DNA from: Anabaena subtropica FACHB-260
GTDB lineage: Bacteria > Cyanobacteriota > Cyanobacteriia > Cyanobacteriales > Nostocaceae
NCBI RefSeq assembly: GCF_014697105.1
Contig: NZ_JACJRF010000029.1
Location: 1 to 64,000 of the forward strand
DNA: 64,000 bases
Reading direction: 5' to 3'
Made by a program: the position numbers and the translations under genes. This document shows positions 56,145 to 64,000 of this stretch, piece after piece (positions within the stretch are counted from its first letter, which is position 1; each line of letters opens with the position of its first letter). The notes under the pieces were generated by a model. The model saw only the letters and a list, made by a program, of their open reading frames with translations, was not told the origin of the DNA and searched no databases.

Positions 56145-57635
56145 TCAAATAGATGTCAAAAAATGCTTACCACGTTGATAAATTTCACGAGCATAATCAG
56201 TCCAAGCACCTTGTCCCCAATAACGAAAGCAGCTTGTTTGTAGCAAAAGATTGTGTAACAGTGCTTGGCGATAATCGGCTCGTTTGGTAATAGATGAAAC
56301 TGAATCATTGAGTAATAAATTATCAAACTTTTGATGAAATACACTACTCAATTCATACATGGGAGACAAAACATTTTCATATCCCTTCACCCAACTGATA
56401 TGATTTGTCCAAGAAGCTCCTTCTACATGAAAATGAGAATTAATTTGCTTTATTTCTTGAATGGCATTCTCGACAGCTTCCGGTTGAGGACTATCTGGTG
56501 AAACTCGCTGCCAGATTTGATGTTGCCCTACTGGCTGACAAGTGGGAAAATCTTCAACTTTACAACCAGCGGCCTCAATTAACTCTAAATATTCTGTACC
56601 ACATAGTCCAACAATACCAGATTTGCCACCGCCGTTATTTACCATATCCCACCAAGCCTGTTTGAAGGCGCTGGGAAATTCATTCATCATCACACCGCCA
56701 TTTTCCCCATCACCAATTTGACTAACGATTGGGGGGATTTCTACATTTCCTAACTGCCGTTTTGATAAAGTTTTAGCTTCATAATATGGCTGCATTTGAG
56801 CAACTAATTTAGTGTCAGAACCTTGGGTTTTAATTAAAGCAATAATACTAATAGTTTCACCTTGAGAATTACGGGCAATCAGACGATGGGGTAAATGTTT
56901 ATCGATGAGAGATTGCCCATCAATTGTTTCTACTGTATGTTCTTGTACCAACAGCCAACGATAGCCGCATTCTTTTAGTGCTTTGATAAATTGAAATAAT
57001 GTATCTGGATGATTTGGTAAGTGCATTTCTGGTGGAGAAAATCCCTTAACTCTTGCTAATGCTTCCCAGCCAAAAATTGCGGCAAAATATTGTTGCCATG
57101 CCAAGATATGTAATTTAATATCTTGGATTGGTGTGGAAGGAATGACAGCATGACCCCACATTGTACCCAGCCATTCTACATAAGGTTGATATGTGCGGTC
57201 GCAAGTAATCCGCTTCAGGTTATCTAGAACATCATCGCGTCCCATTTGTCGGAGTCCCCACAATAGATTACCAGAGTAATCCAACATGACGCGGGGATTG
57301 CAACCTTGGTTGACGAGTTCAGGAATCAACTCTCCCATGCGACTGTAACAATAGGCAAAAGGCCCGGCGTTATGATTATCTCCTTCCTGGGGATGTGCAA
57401 ACATATATTGCAGATTGCTGATCAGTTCACCACCACTACCAGCTGGTATAGTTGGTTGGTGCATATGTAGAGCGATCGCAAAGACTGCATTTACATCTTC
57501 TAACTTAATATTCGTCGTGGGTAAGAAGACAGGCGCATCATTGTTAACGATAGAGAGAACCTCAGCTTCCCAACCAGATATATTTGGTAAACCATCTATA
57601 ATTTCTGGTATGGAGGTATTTTGTAAAGACAGCAT
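56145..57635 (-). CDS. Glycoside hydrolase family 57 protein (alpha-amylase / glucanotransferase type)
   Basis: A 496-residue cytosolic enzyme acting on alpha-1,4-glucans such as glycogen. GH57 starts with a conserved HxHQP motif, here ALHMHQPTIP at about residue 55, followed by HPQEGDNHNAGPFAYCYSRM, GYRWLLVQEHTVE and the DGENGG block (QIGDGENGGVMMNEFPSAF) near residue 310. The C-terminal helical part has WGQGAWTDYAREI. It is independent of its neighbours. Its 3' end is 17 bp from the RTX remnant. Exact specificity (amylase, branching or transferase) cannot be decided by eye. Confidence 0.85.
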   Translation of the reverse strand: MLSLQNTSIPEIIDGLPNISGWEAEVLSIVNNDAPVFLPTTNIKLEDVNAVFAIALHMHQPTIPAGSGGELISNLQYMFAHPQEGDNHNAGPFAYCYSRMGELIPELVNQGCNPRVMLDYSGNLLWGLRQMGRDDVLDNLKRITCDRTYQPYVEWLGTMWGHAVIPSTPIQDIKLHILAWQQYFAAIFGWEALARVKGFSPPEMHLPNHPDTLFQFIKALKECGYRWLLVQEHTVETIDGQSLIDKHLPHRLIARNSQGETISIIALIKTQGSDTKLVAQMQPYYEAKTLSKRQLGNVEIPPIVSQIGDGENGGVMMNEFPSAFKQAWWDMVNNGGGKSGIVGLCGTEYLELIEAAGCKVEDFPTCQPVGQHQIWQRVSPDSPQPEAVENAIQEIKQINSHFHVEGASWTNHISWVKGYENVLSPMYELSSVFHQKFDNLLLNDSVSSITKRADYRQALLHNLLLQTSCFRYWGQGAWTDYAREIYQRGKHFLTSI

Positions 57636-57922
57636 TTTAGTTGCTCCGCAACAATGAGTTTTGATTATGGTAATGGGTAACGGGTAATAGGTAGTGGGTA
57701 ATTGGTAATTCGTAATTATAGCGATCGCCAGATAGCTTAGTAAAGGAACTGGCGTAGCATATTTGCGGAATGATTCAACAATGCCGACGAACTAATCATA
57801 AAATTCAGATATCACGAGACTTTAAAGCTTGTTCCCTGGGATAGGTTTGAGTTCCTATGACTCACCAAAAAATTCCATCAGCTTTTAACTGAGGGAATTT
57901 CCTAACTAATTAGAGATGTGTG

Positions 57923-58810
57923 TCAAGTTTTGCGGGCGAAGACAAAGGGAAACTTATTCCCAGCGAAAAGGAAATCTCCAAAACGTTGGATTTTTGTCAG
58001 AAGACTCAAGCTTTCATCGGGTTGTTTTCTCATAGCTGGTGGTGTAGCTACTTTTAAAACAAACTCTAGCAACCAAGGTGCTAAACGTTGACACCAAACA
58101 GCTAGATGACTTTGCCATCCTACTAAAATTTCTGGTGAATCTTTTTCTAGCCCAGAAACTAGTGCTTTGGCGACTTGCTGGGGAGTCATGGGAATTACCC
58201 AGCGAAATAGTTTGATGTCACGTACCATATCTGTGTCGGTGAGGGATGGTAACAAGGCTTTTACCTGGATGTTGTACTCAGCGAGTTCACGTCGCAAGGC
58301 TTGGGTAAAACCTAAGATGGCAAACTTTGTGGCTGAATAAGTCGCCATTGTTGGTGCAGCTACTTTCCCCATTAAACTGGAAACATTGATAATTGTTCCT
58401 TGTCTTTGGCTGGCCATGCGTTTGGCGATGAGACTGGTGAGAGTATACATCCCTAATAAGTTCACTGAGAGTTCTTCTTGCACTTGGGTAAGTTTGGAAC
58501 GCAAGAATGAACTTTGGTATGCTACGCCGGCACAGTTAACTAGTAAGTGAATAGGGCCGTAATTCCGCCAAAGTTGGGCTATGGCGATGTTTACCTCTGT
58601 CGCTTGGGTTAAATCAATTGCCAATGTTGTGGCTTGCACTCCCATTGCTTCGACTTCTTGGGCGACTTCTCTTAACTTTTGGCGATCGCGTGCTACTAAA
58701 ATTAATCTTTGTATCCCTTGTTGTGCTAATTCTAAAGCGATCGCTCGCCCAATACCACGGGAAGCCCCTGTAATTAGAGCAACTTTACCTTGAATCTTCA
58801 TGGATTTCAT
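57923..58810 (-). CDS. Short-chain dehydrogenase/reductase
   Basis: A 295-residue NAD(P)-dependent SDR. Motifs: TGASRGIG near residue 14, NCAG (for NNAG) near 91, the catalytic YSATK, and a Ser in INVSSLMGKVAAP before it. The C-terminal region is basic and hydrophobic (LAVWCQRLAPWLLEFVLKVATPP) as in membrane-associated SDRs acting on lipids. ATG 58810 is the start, or the following ATG at 58801. It stands alone, transcribed away from the alpha/beta hydrolase gap. Substrate unknown. Confidence 0.88.
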   Translation of the reverse strand: MKSMKIQGKVALITGASRGIGRAIALELAQQGIQRLILVARDRQKLREVAQEVEAMGVQATTLAIDLTQATEVNIAIAQLWRNYGPIHLLVNCAGVAYQSSFLRSKLTQVQEELSVNLLGMYTLTSLIAKRMASQRQGTIINVSSLMGKVAAPTMATYSATKFAILGFTQALRRELAEYNIQVKALLPSLTDTDMVRDIKLFRWVIPMTPQQVAKALVSGLEKDSPEILVGWQSHLAVWCQRLAPWLLEFVLKVATPPAMRKQPDESLSLLTKIQRFGDFLFAGNKFPFVFARKT

Positions 58811-59413
58811 CCTCCAGAGTCTTAGTCTTACCTCAGTCCGTCATTAATCAATCACCAAGAGGCAAAACAAATCATCAGTTGTATTAAATATCTGAACCGC
58901 AATTAGCCTCTAGCAACGAGATATTTCTGGGCTAATCTGCATTGGGTGTAGTTTGCAGATTGCAATCAATTTCTTACACTGTTGGCTGAATCGATATGGC
59001 TCATAGGTTTTACCTCTTCTAAATCAGAGCTGTTCATCAGCATCGTTGCTTCTACACACGTTAGCAATTAAATCAAGGACTTGCAACAATCTTTAATAAG
59101 TATTTCTTAATACTTGCTAACAGTAACATATATATAAAATTTGTTTTTGAATAAGTTTTTATTAATACTTTGAGCTAAATATATTGATCCCCTGACAATT
59201 GCAATCAACATTATTTGGTTAATAGAAAATTGTTATATAGCAGACATAAATAAGACACAAAAAAGACATATTTGTTAGGAACAGTTTCAACTATTTTGTC
59301 GTCAGCAATTTCACGGAAATTATTGACTAGCCAATAGTCGATAGTCATTAATCAGTTGTTAGTTGTCAGTTGTCAGTTGCTAATAGTTTTCTTCTCCCCC
59401 TGATTTCTTCTCT
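58811..59413. other. 603-bp gap with A/T-rich sequence and heptamer repeat
   Basis: No coding region. Heptamers GTTGTTA, GTTGTCA, GTTGTCA, GTTGCTA lie at 59355-59382, near the 3' end of the hydrolase gene. The rest is A/T-rich and probably carries the SDR promoter. Confidence 0.55.
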
Positions 59414-61078
59414 CTACTCTCTATTCCCGGCAAATTGTGTCAATTGTTCGGCATTTAATGACTGTAAAATACTCAAATTTAAAGGAGGTTTACTAATAGA
59501 TTGGGCATAAGAAGGATGTAAATAAGAACGATACTCAGGACGATTGAGTAGATGGGTTTGTAAAAAAGCCACACTTAGAGCATTGAGATATGAATAAGCC
59601 GCAGTCCGATCAGGGCCTAGCAAGCCGCTTGGTACAGGTAATACATTACTTCCACTAGGTGAATCTTCGATGAGAGTGAAGTGAGTGGCGTTATCAATTA
59701 AGGCTAAATATTTATTGGGGTTGGAAAGCCAGGTAAAGGGGCGAATTTGTTCAGGTACTGGTGGGGCGAAAATATCTTGGCTACCTGCTACTAACATTAC
59801 AGGAAGTTGAATCTGGCTGATACCGGGTTCACCAAAAATAGAACTAGTGATAGGGTTAATGGCAATAACTGCTTTGATCCGACTATCTTGTAATTGATAA
59901 TCTTGTGGAATTAATTGGTTTGCCTCACACTGCAACAACAACGATACATTCAAACTAGAGTTGTCGGGATCGCAATCCTCATTGAGTTGATCAAAATTAA
60001 TCTTAGCTCCTGCCAAGGACAACACCGTATAACCACCAAAAGATTGACCGATCGCACCAATTTGCTGAAAATTAAGTTTACCCTGGAGCCGGGGATCAGA
60101 CTGTTCCAAACGCTGGAGTTCATCTAAAAGAACCTTAATATCTAAAGGTCTGTCAATAAATTCTCTAGGTTCTGGCGGCCCTGCTAAACCAGCAAAATAT
60201 CGCTCAAAACGTTTAGCGTTACTACCAGGATGTTCTAATACAGCAACGGCGAAACCATAGGATGCGAGATGTTCGGCGAGATAAATAAAACTATAGCGGT
60301 CTGAGGCAATACCATGAGAAATCACAATTAGAGGAAAGGGCTGTTGTTCTTGGGTATCTGTAGTTGTTTGTGGTAAATATAAATCTACAGGTAGACGGCG
60401 AACTGACAAGTCAGTGCTGGCGCTATTGCGCTGAGGATCATTTAAGGTGAAAGTCGCTATTTGCCAACGGAACTTTCCAGGCGATCGTAAATCTGGTAAC
60501 TGTGATAAATTCTCCTGAGAAACAAGAGTCTGGGCTATTGCTTCTTGTTGTAGAGAAGCAACAACCCTATCTCTAGTTCTGGTCAATTGTGATAAGTCAT
60601 CAACTATTCTCAACCCCTCAGAGAAATTAAGCCGCACATTAGTGCTGGGAAAATTACGTAATATATTAACAAGTGATAAACCCTCTGGGTTGGTAGCCGA
60701 TAAAATCAGCGCCGAGCGCAAAGCATAAAAGCCATTACGGCGAGAATCAGTCTGTACAATTTCTCCTAGCCGTTGCAAAACCTGTTCACCAATTGGTGAG
60801 TAAGTAACTTGAGATACTAAAGTAGGAGTTACATTAAAACGCTGTTGCAGAAATTCTCGTAGTTGAGCCAGTTGCTCAGGAGTCGCACGTTGAGCATAGA
60901 ATTGTAAATCAGGATCGATTTTCCCGTCCTTCGCAAAATTTGCTAAAGAGTCAACAGGTAAAGAAAATTCCCCAAAAGGAGGGTAAAAAAAACTGATCCG
61001 TTCAGCACTTAAACCTGGTGTAGCTGTCAAAAAGGTGGACAGTAAACCTAGACTCAGATACTTCAAAAAATTTTTCAT
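59414..61078 (-). CDS. Secreted alpha/beta hydrolase (DUF1400 plus dienelactone-hydrolase-like)
   Basis: With ATG 61078 the protein has 554 residues and a signal peptide (LKYLSLGLLSTFLTATPGLSA). An open frame extends to TTG 61108 but would bury the signal. The N-terminal about 200 residues resemble DUF1400 (ERISFFYPPFGEFSLPVDSLANFAKDGKI). The hydrolase core shows PLIVISHGIASDRYSF, the nucleophile elbow AIGQSFGGYTVLSLAG (G-Q-S-F-G), VMLVAGSQDIFAPPVPE (acid) and NATHFTLIEDSP (His). Likely a periplasmic or secreted lipase/esterase; its substrate is unknown. Confidence 0.87.
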   Translation of the reverse strand: MKNFLKYLSLGLLSTFLTATPGLSAERISFFYPPFGEFSLPVDSLANFAKDGKIDPDLQFYAQRATPEQLAQLREFLQQRFNVTPTLVSQVTYSPIGEQVLQRLGEIVQTDSRRNGFYALRSALILSATNPEGLSLVNILRNFPSTNVRLNFSEGLRIVDDLSQLTRTRDRVVASLQQEAIAQTLVSQENLSQLPDLRSPGKFRWQIATFTLNDPQRNSASTDLSVRRLPVDLYLPQTTTDTQEQQPFPLIVISHGIASDRYSFIYLAEHLASYGFAVAVLEHPGSNAKRFERYFAGLAGPPEPREFIDRPLDIKVLLDELQRLEQSDPRLQGKLNFQQIGAIGQSFGGYTVLSLAGAKINFDQLNEDCDPDNSSLNVSLLLQCEANQLIPQDYQLQDSRIKAVIAINPITSSIFGEPGISQIQLPVMLVAGSQDIFAPPVPEQIRPFTWLSNPNKYLALIDNATHFTLIEDSPSGSNVLPVPSGLLGPDRTAAYSYLNALSVAFLQTHLLNRPEYRSYLHPSYAQSISKPPLNLSILQSLNAEQLTQFAGNRE

Positions 61079-61499
61079 CAGAATAATCCGCTTGTCTACC
61101 TCGTCCAAACAAACTTGAGACGAAGGGAAAGCGGGGCGGAACGATACCGCTTTCCAATTTACCGTGTTGCTCGTGTTATACCCTTTGCATCATAAAGCAA
61201 GTGCTTACTTTCGTATTCTCTTAATTGCCACACTAACCAGGCTAAATAAACAAATAGCCATTATGGCTATAAATTGCATCTATCCCTGGGAGGCTTGTTC
61301 TGGAGAATGAAGCAGATAAGAAGAGGAAAGCAGAGACAACCAGGAAAAAATAAACTTAGCTAATAACCAATGACAATCAGTTTCAATTTCCGAAACAAGA
61401 CTATCAGAGACTGTATACACAAGTTAGCTTAATGTTTAGACCAGTTATCAATTAACTGATAACTGATAACTGTTAAACAACAGCCGCACTCTAGCAGCT
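61079..61499. other. Gap with a 17-bp perfect palindrome
   Basis: No gene. ATAGCCAT-T-ATGGCTAT lies at 61254-61270, in the region that should hold the promoters of the divergent hydrolase and ABC transporter genes. AACTGAT repeats occur near 61450-61475. Confidence 0.5.
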
Positions 61500-62450
61500 A
61501 TGGTGAAAGAATTAGCAATTCGTACTTGTGGATTAACTAAGCAATTTGAACGACACATTGCTGTCAACGAAGTTGATTTAGAAATCCAAGCGGGTGAAGT
61601 CTATGGATTAATTGGGCCAAATGGGGCGGGGAAGACTACTCTCATCCGAATGTTGGCAGCAGCTGAAGAACCAACGATGGGTGAGATTTATATTAATGGA
61701 GAACACCTGCGACTTGACAAGAGTAACCCTACTCTCAAGCGTCGCCTTGGCTACCTACCTGATGATTATCCCCTATACGAGGATTTAACAGTCTGGGATT
61801 ACTTGGATTATTTTGCGCGACTGTATCGCTTACGAGAACCACGGCGCACTCAACGCCTACACGAAGTTTTAGAACTAATACAACTGGAAAATAAACGCAA
61901 AAGTCAAATTTCTACCCTATCGCGGGGGATGAAACAGCGTTTGAGTTTAGCGCGCACGATCATTCACGAACCCATTTTACTGCTTTTAGATGAGCCTGTT
62001 TCTGGTCTTGATCCCATTGCGAGGATGCAGTTTCGGCAAATCATCAAAGCGTTGCAAGAAGCAGGGATGACAATCTTAATTTCTTCCCATGTTTTGAGTG
62101 ACTTAGCCGAACTTTGTACTTCCGTGGGAATTATGGAGTTGGGTTTTTTAGTAGAAAGTGCTTCACTGCAAGAACTTTACCAAAGGCTTTCTCAGCAACA
62201 GATTGTGTTATCAACTTTGGGTAATTTAGATTCACTTGTGAGTGAATTAAAAAATCATCCCTTGGTAGAACAGTATGAGAAAATACCAGGAAAAAACAGT
62301 CTGCGAGTGAATTTTCTGGGTAAAGAAGAAGATTGTGCAGAATTACTGCGATCGCTCATTATTTCCGGCGTTCCTATAACTGATTTTCACTGCATTCAAG
62401 AAGACTTGGAAAGTATTTTCTTGAAATTAGGACACAAACAAGCATCCTAA
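61500..62450 (+). CDS. ABC transporter ATP-binding protein
   Basis: A 316-residue ATPase subunit. Walker A GPNGAGKTTL at about 39-48, Q-loop YLPDDYPLYEDL, signature LSRGMKQRLSLA, Walker B LLLLDEPVSGLD, then the H-loop ISSHVLSDLAEL. The C-terminal 90 residues carry a regulatory-type extension. The CcmA/NatA-like subclass partners with a two-domain permease, which is the next gene, 41 bp downstream. Direction is presumably export, but the substrate is unknown. Confidence 0.92.
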   Translation: MVKELAIRTCGLTKQFERHIAVNEVDLEIQAGEVYGLIGPNGAGKTTLIRMLAAAEEPTMGEIYINGEHLRLDKSNPTLKRRLGYLPDDYPLYEDLTVWDYLDYFARLYRLREPRRTQRLHEVLELIQLENKRKSQISTLSRGMKQRLSLARTIIHEPILLLLDEPVSGLDPIARMQFRQIIKALQEAGMTILISSHVLSDLAELCTSVGIMELGFLVESASLQELYQRLSQQQIVLSTLGNLDSLVSELKNHPLVEQYEKIPGKNSLRVNFLGKEEDCAELLRSLIISGVPITDFHCIQEDLESIFLKLGHKQAS

Positions 62451-62491
62451 TTAGTCAATAATTATCACTGCCTATTTTTGGAGTTTTTCCA

Positions 62492-64000
62492 ATGATAAAT
62501 AATTTTATGTACAAACTAGGCGAATGGAATCCTCAATTATTACGAGAAATTAAAGGACGTGGGAAAGTTCGTGATATTTTACTAGCAGTTGCTGTATCCT
62601 TGCTTGGTCAAATTGTACTCTTCATGTATTTCCAAGCACAACTGCCATATCATGCCGATTCCTCATTTGCATATAACCATAAATACTGTAAAAGTGATAC
62701 TCTTTCTGAGCCATTACAATGTATTTTTGACAGTTATGATAACGTAATTATCAACTGGCAATTATGGTGTCAAGATGTCTTTAGTATGCTCAGTTTGATT
62801 GGAGTATTTATTCTCCTAGTTGGGGGAACTTTTTTACTCATCAATGATTTAGCAACTGAAGAGCGACGAGATACACTCAATTTTGTCAGACTCAGCCCCC
62901 AACCACCCCAAAGTATTCTTATTGGGAAAATGCTGGGAGTTCCCATCATTTTATATCTAGTGTTATTACTAGCAATTCCTTTCCACCTATGGTTAGGGCT
63001 GAAGGCTCAAATTCCCCTAAGTCAGATTTTTAGCTTTTATGGAATTCTGATCATTGCTGGCTTTTTTTATTACAGTGGGGCTTTACTTTTTAGTTTAGTT
63101 GGTACTTGGTTGGGTGGTTTTCAAGCTTGGCTAGGGAGTGGGTTAGTTTTAGGATTTCTTTTATTTACGAAAGAAGCTTTAAGAGATAGTTCCATAGTTA
63201 ATTATCCAATCATAATAATACGATTGTTTAACCCATATTATTTTATTCCCCATTATTCCAAGGTCTCACAACTTTCTAGATTCCATTGGTTTGCTCTGCC
63301 AATAGGAGCTAGTTTTGCTATTACAGTTTGTTTTAGTGTACTGCTTTACTTGTTGGGAACTTACTTTATTTGGGAATCTTTGCAGCGTTGCTATCGAGAT
63401 CCCAATTCCACAATGTTAAGTAAAAAGCAAAGTTATTTATTAACTTCTAGCTTCACTCTGATTACTTTAGGATGTACAAATTGGGGAGCAGCATTCACTG
63501 AAGGTTACTATCAGTCTTCATTGATGAAGGAAAATATCGCTTTCTTAATGTTTCTAGATTTTGGGTTATTCTTGTATTTAATTGCAGCACTTACTCCTAA
63601 TCGTCAAACACTACAAGACTGGTCACGCTATCGACATATTTATAGTTCCCAAAAGCTTGATAATAGCAAATTAATCAAAGATTTAATTTGGGGTGAAAAA
63701 AGTCCAGCGATATTAGCGATCGCCATCAATGCTCTAATTGCAATTACCTGTTTAGTCTTCTTCATTTTAATCGTATCCAGCCCGGTCAATGATAAATATA
63801 AGGCTCTCTTAGCTCTAGTTTTTGCAGGTAGTTTAGCTATTATTTATGCAGCCTTAGCCCAATTAGTTTTACTGATGAAAAATGAACAGAGGATATTGTG
63901 GGCTAATGGGATGTTAGGCGCTGTAATTATTTTGCCACCAATTGTTTTAGGACTATTGCTTTCCAACCCTAGCAACCAGTCGGTACTGTGGTTATTGTCT
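62492..64000 (+). CDS. ABC transporter permease, partial at the right edge
   Basis: The frame is open from ATG 62492 to the window end, so only the first 503 residues are seen. The N terminus is a short cytosolic helix (MINNFMYKLGEWNPQLLREIKGRGK), then hydrophobic segments at about 28-47, 95-115, 150-170, 187-225 and 285-305, and more toward the end, with an extracellular loop of about 45 residues after the first. A motif TEERRDTLNFVRLSP resembles the coupling helix region of ABC-2 permeases. It pairs with the preceding ATPase. Substrate unknown. Confidence 0.85.
   Translation, partial: MINNFMYKLGEWNPQLLREIKGRGKVRDILLAVAVSLLGQIVLFMYFQAQLPYHADSSFAYNHKYCKSDTLSEPLQCIFDSYDNVIINWQLWCQDVFSMLSLIGVFILLVGGTFLLINDLATEERRDTLNFVRLSPQPPQSILIGKMLGVPIILYLVLLLAIPFHLWLGLKAQIPLSQIFSFYGILIIAGFFYYSGALLFSLVGTWLGGFQAWLGSGLVLGFLLFTKEALRDSSIVNYPIIIIRLFNPYYFIPHYSKVSQLSRFHWFALPIGASFAITVCFSVLLYLLGTYFIWESLQRCYRDPNSTMLSKKQSYLLTSSFTLITLGCTNWGAAFTEGYYQSSLMKENIAFLMFLDFGLFLYLIAALTPNRQTLQDWSRYRHIYSSQKLDNSKLIKDLIWGEKSPAILAIAINALIAITCLVFFILIVSSPVNDKYKALLALVFAGSLAIIYAALAQLVLLMKNEQRILWANGMLGAVIILPPIVLGLLLSNPSNQSVLWLLS

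Overview
The window comes from a filamentous, heterocyst-type cyanobacterium (Nostocales, Nostoc/Anabaena-like). The evidence is a canonical psbA (D1), a cyanobacterial-type PEP carboxylase, many GCGATCGC (HIP1) octamers, heptameric short tandem repeats of the kind known from heterocystous strains, a DUF3370 lipoprotein, an MBOAT/DUF1574 pair, and above all a complete scytonemin (UV sunscreen) locus.

Layout. 1-6.5 kb is housekeeping: glutaredoxin, tRNA adenosine deaminase, acyltransferase, a subtilisin with a P domain, a small secreted protein and psbA. 6.6-11.3 kb (minus strand) holds an MBOAT O-acyltransferase and a large DUF1574/SGNH protein, probably a surface-glycan acylation pair. 11.5-15 kb is ppc. 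15-23.5 kb is accessory: a PD-(D/E)XK-like protein, a small ORF under a perfect palindrome, two SDR/lipoprotein genes, two overlapping RelE/ParE-like genes and a large secreted zinc protease.

23.5-53.2 kb is the main system. A sensor kinase/AraC-type response regulator pair (minus strand) is divergent from a roughly 26 kb same-strand array: scyA-scyB-scyC-scyD-scyE-scyF, eboA-eboB-eboC, tyrA, a DsbA-like gene, eboD-eboE-eboF, trpE(G), trpC, a quinone oxidoreductase, trpA, trpB, trpD and a DAHP synthase. The logic is coherent. DAHP synthase and the Trp genes supply tryptophan, and TyrA supplies p-hydroxyphenylpyruvate. ScyB deaminates tryptophan to indole-3-pyruvate, ScyA couples the two keto acids and ScyC cyclises the product. 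Ebo proteins are linked to moving the monomer to the periplasm. ScyD, ScyE and ScyF (signal peptides, beta-propeller/NHL repeats, PEP-CTERM tails) act outside the membrane. A hairpin terminator follows the DAHP synthase.

53.6-55.7 kb encodes two unusual low-complexity repeat proteins (19 contiguous NPFA-type heptapeptide units; IGNGNW repeats with a PEP-CTERM tail) that I cannot assign to a described system. They are the best candidates for something new. 55.7-64 kb has an RTX-repeat gene remnant, a GH57 glucanotransferase/amylase, an SDR, a secreted alpha/beta hydrolase, and an ABC ATPase with a permease that runs off the right edge.

A second theme is DNA-level: small repeats of several unrelated families sit in many gaps of the scytonemin array, and C/T-rich or heptameric repeats have entered reading frames (ppc, trpD, the zinc protease, eboA). 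Functional statements rest on motifs read by eye and on family knowledge; no database search was run.
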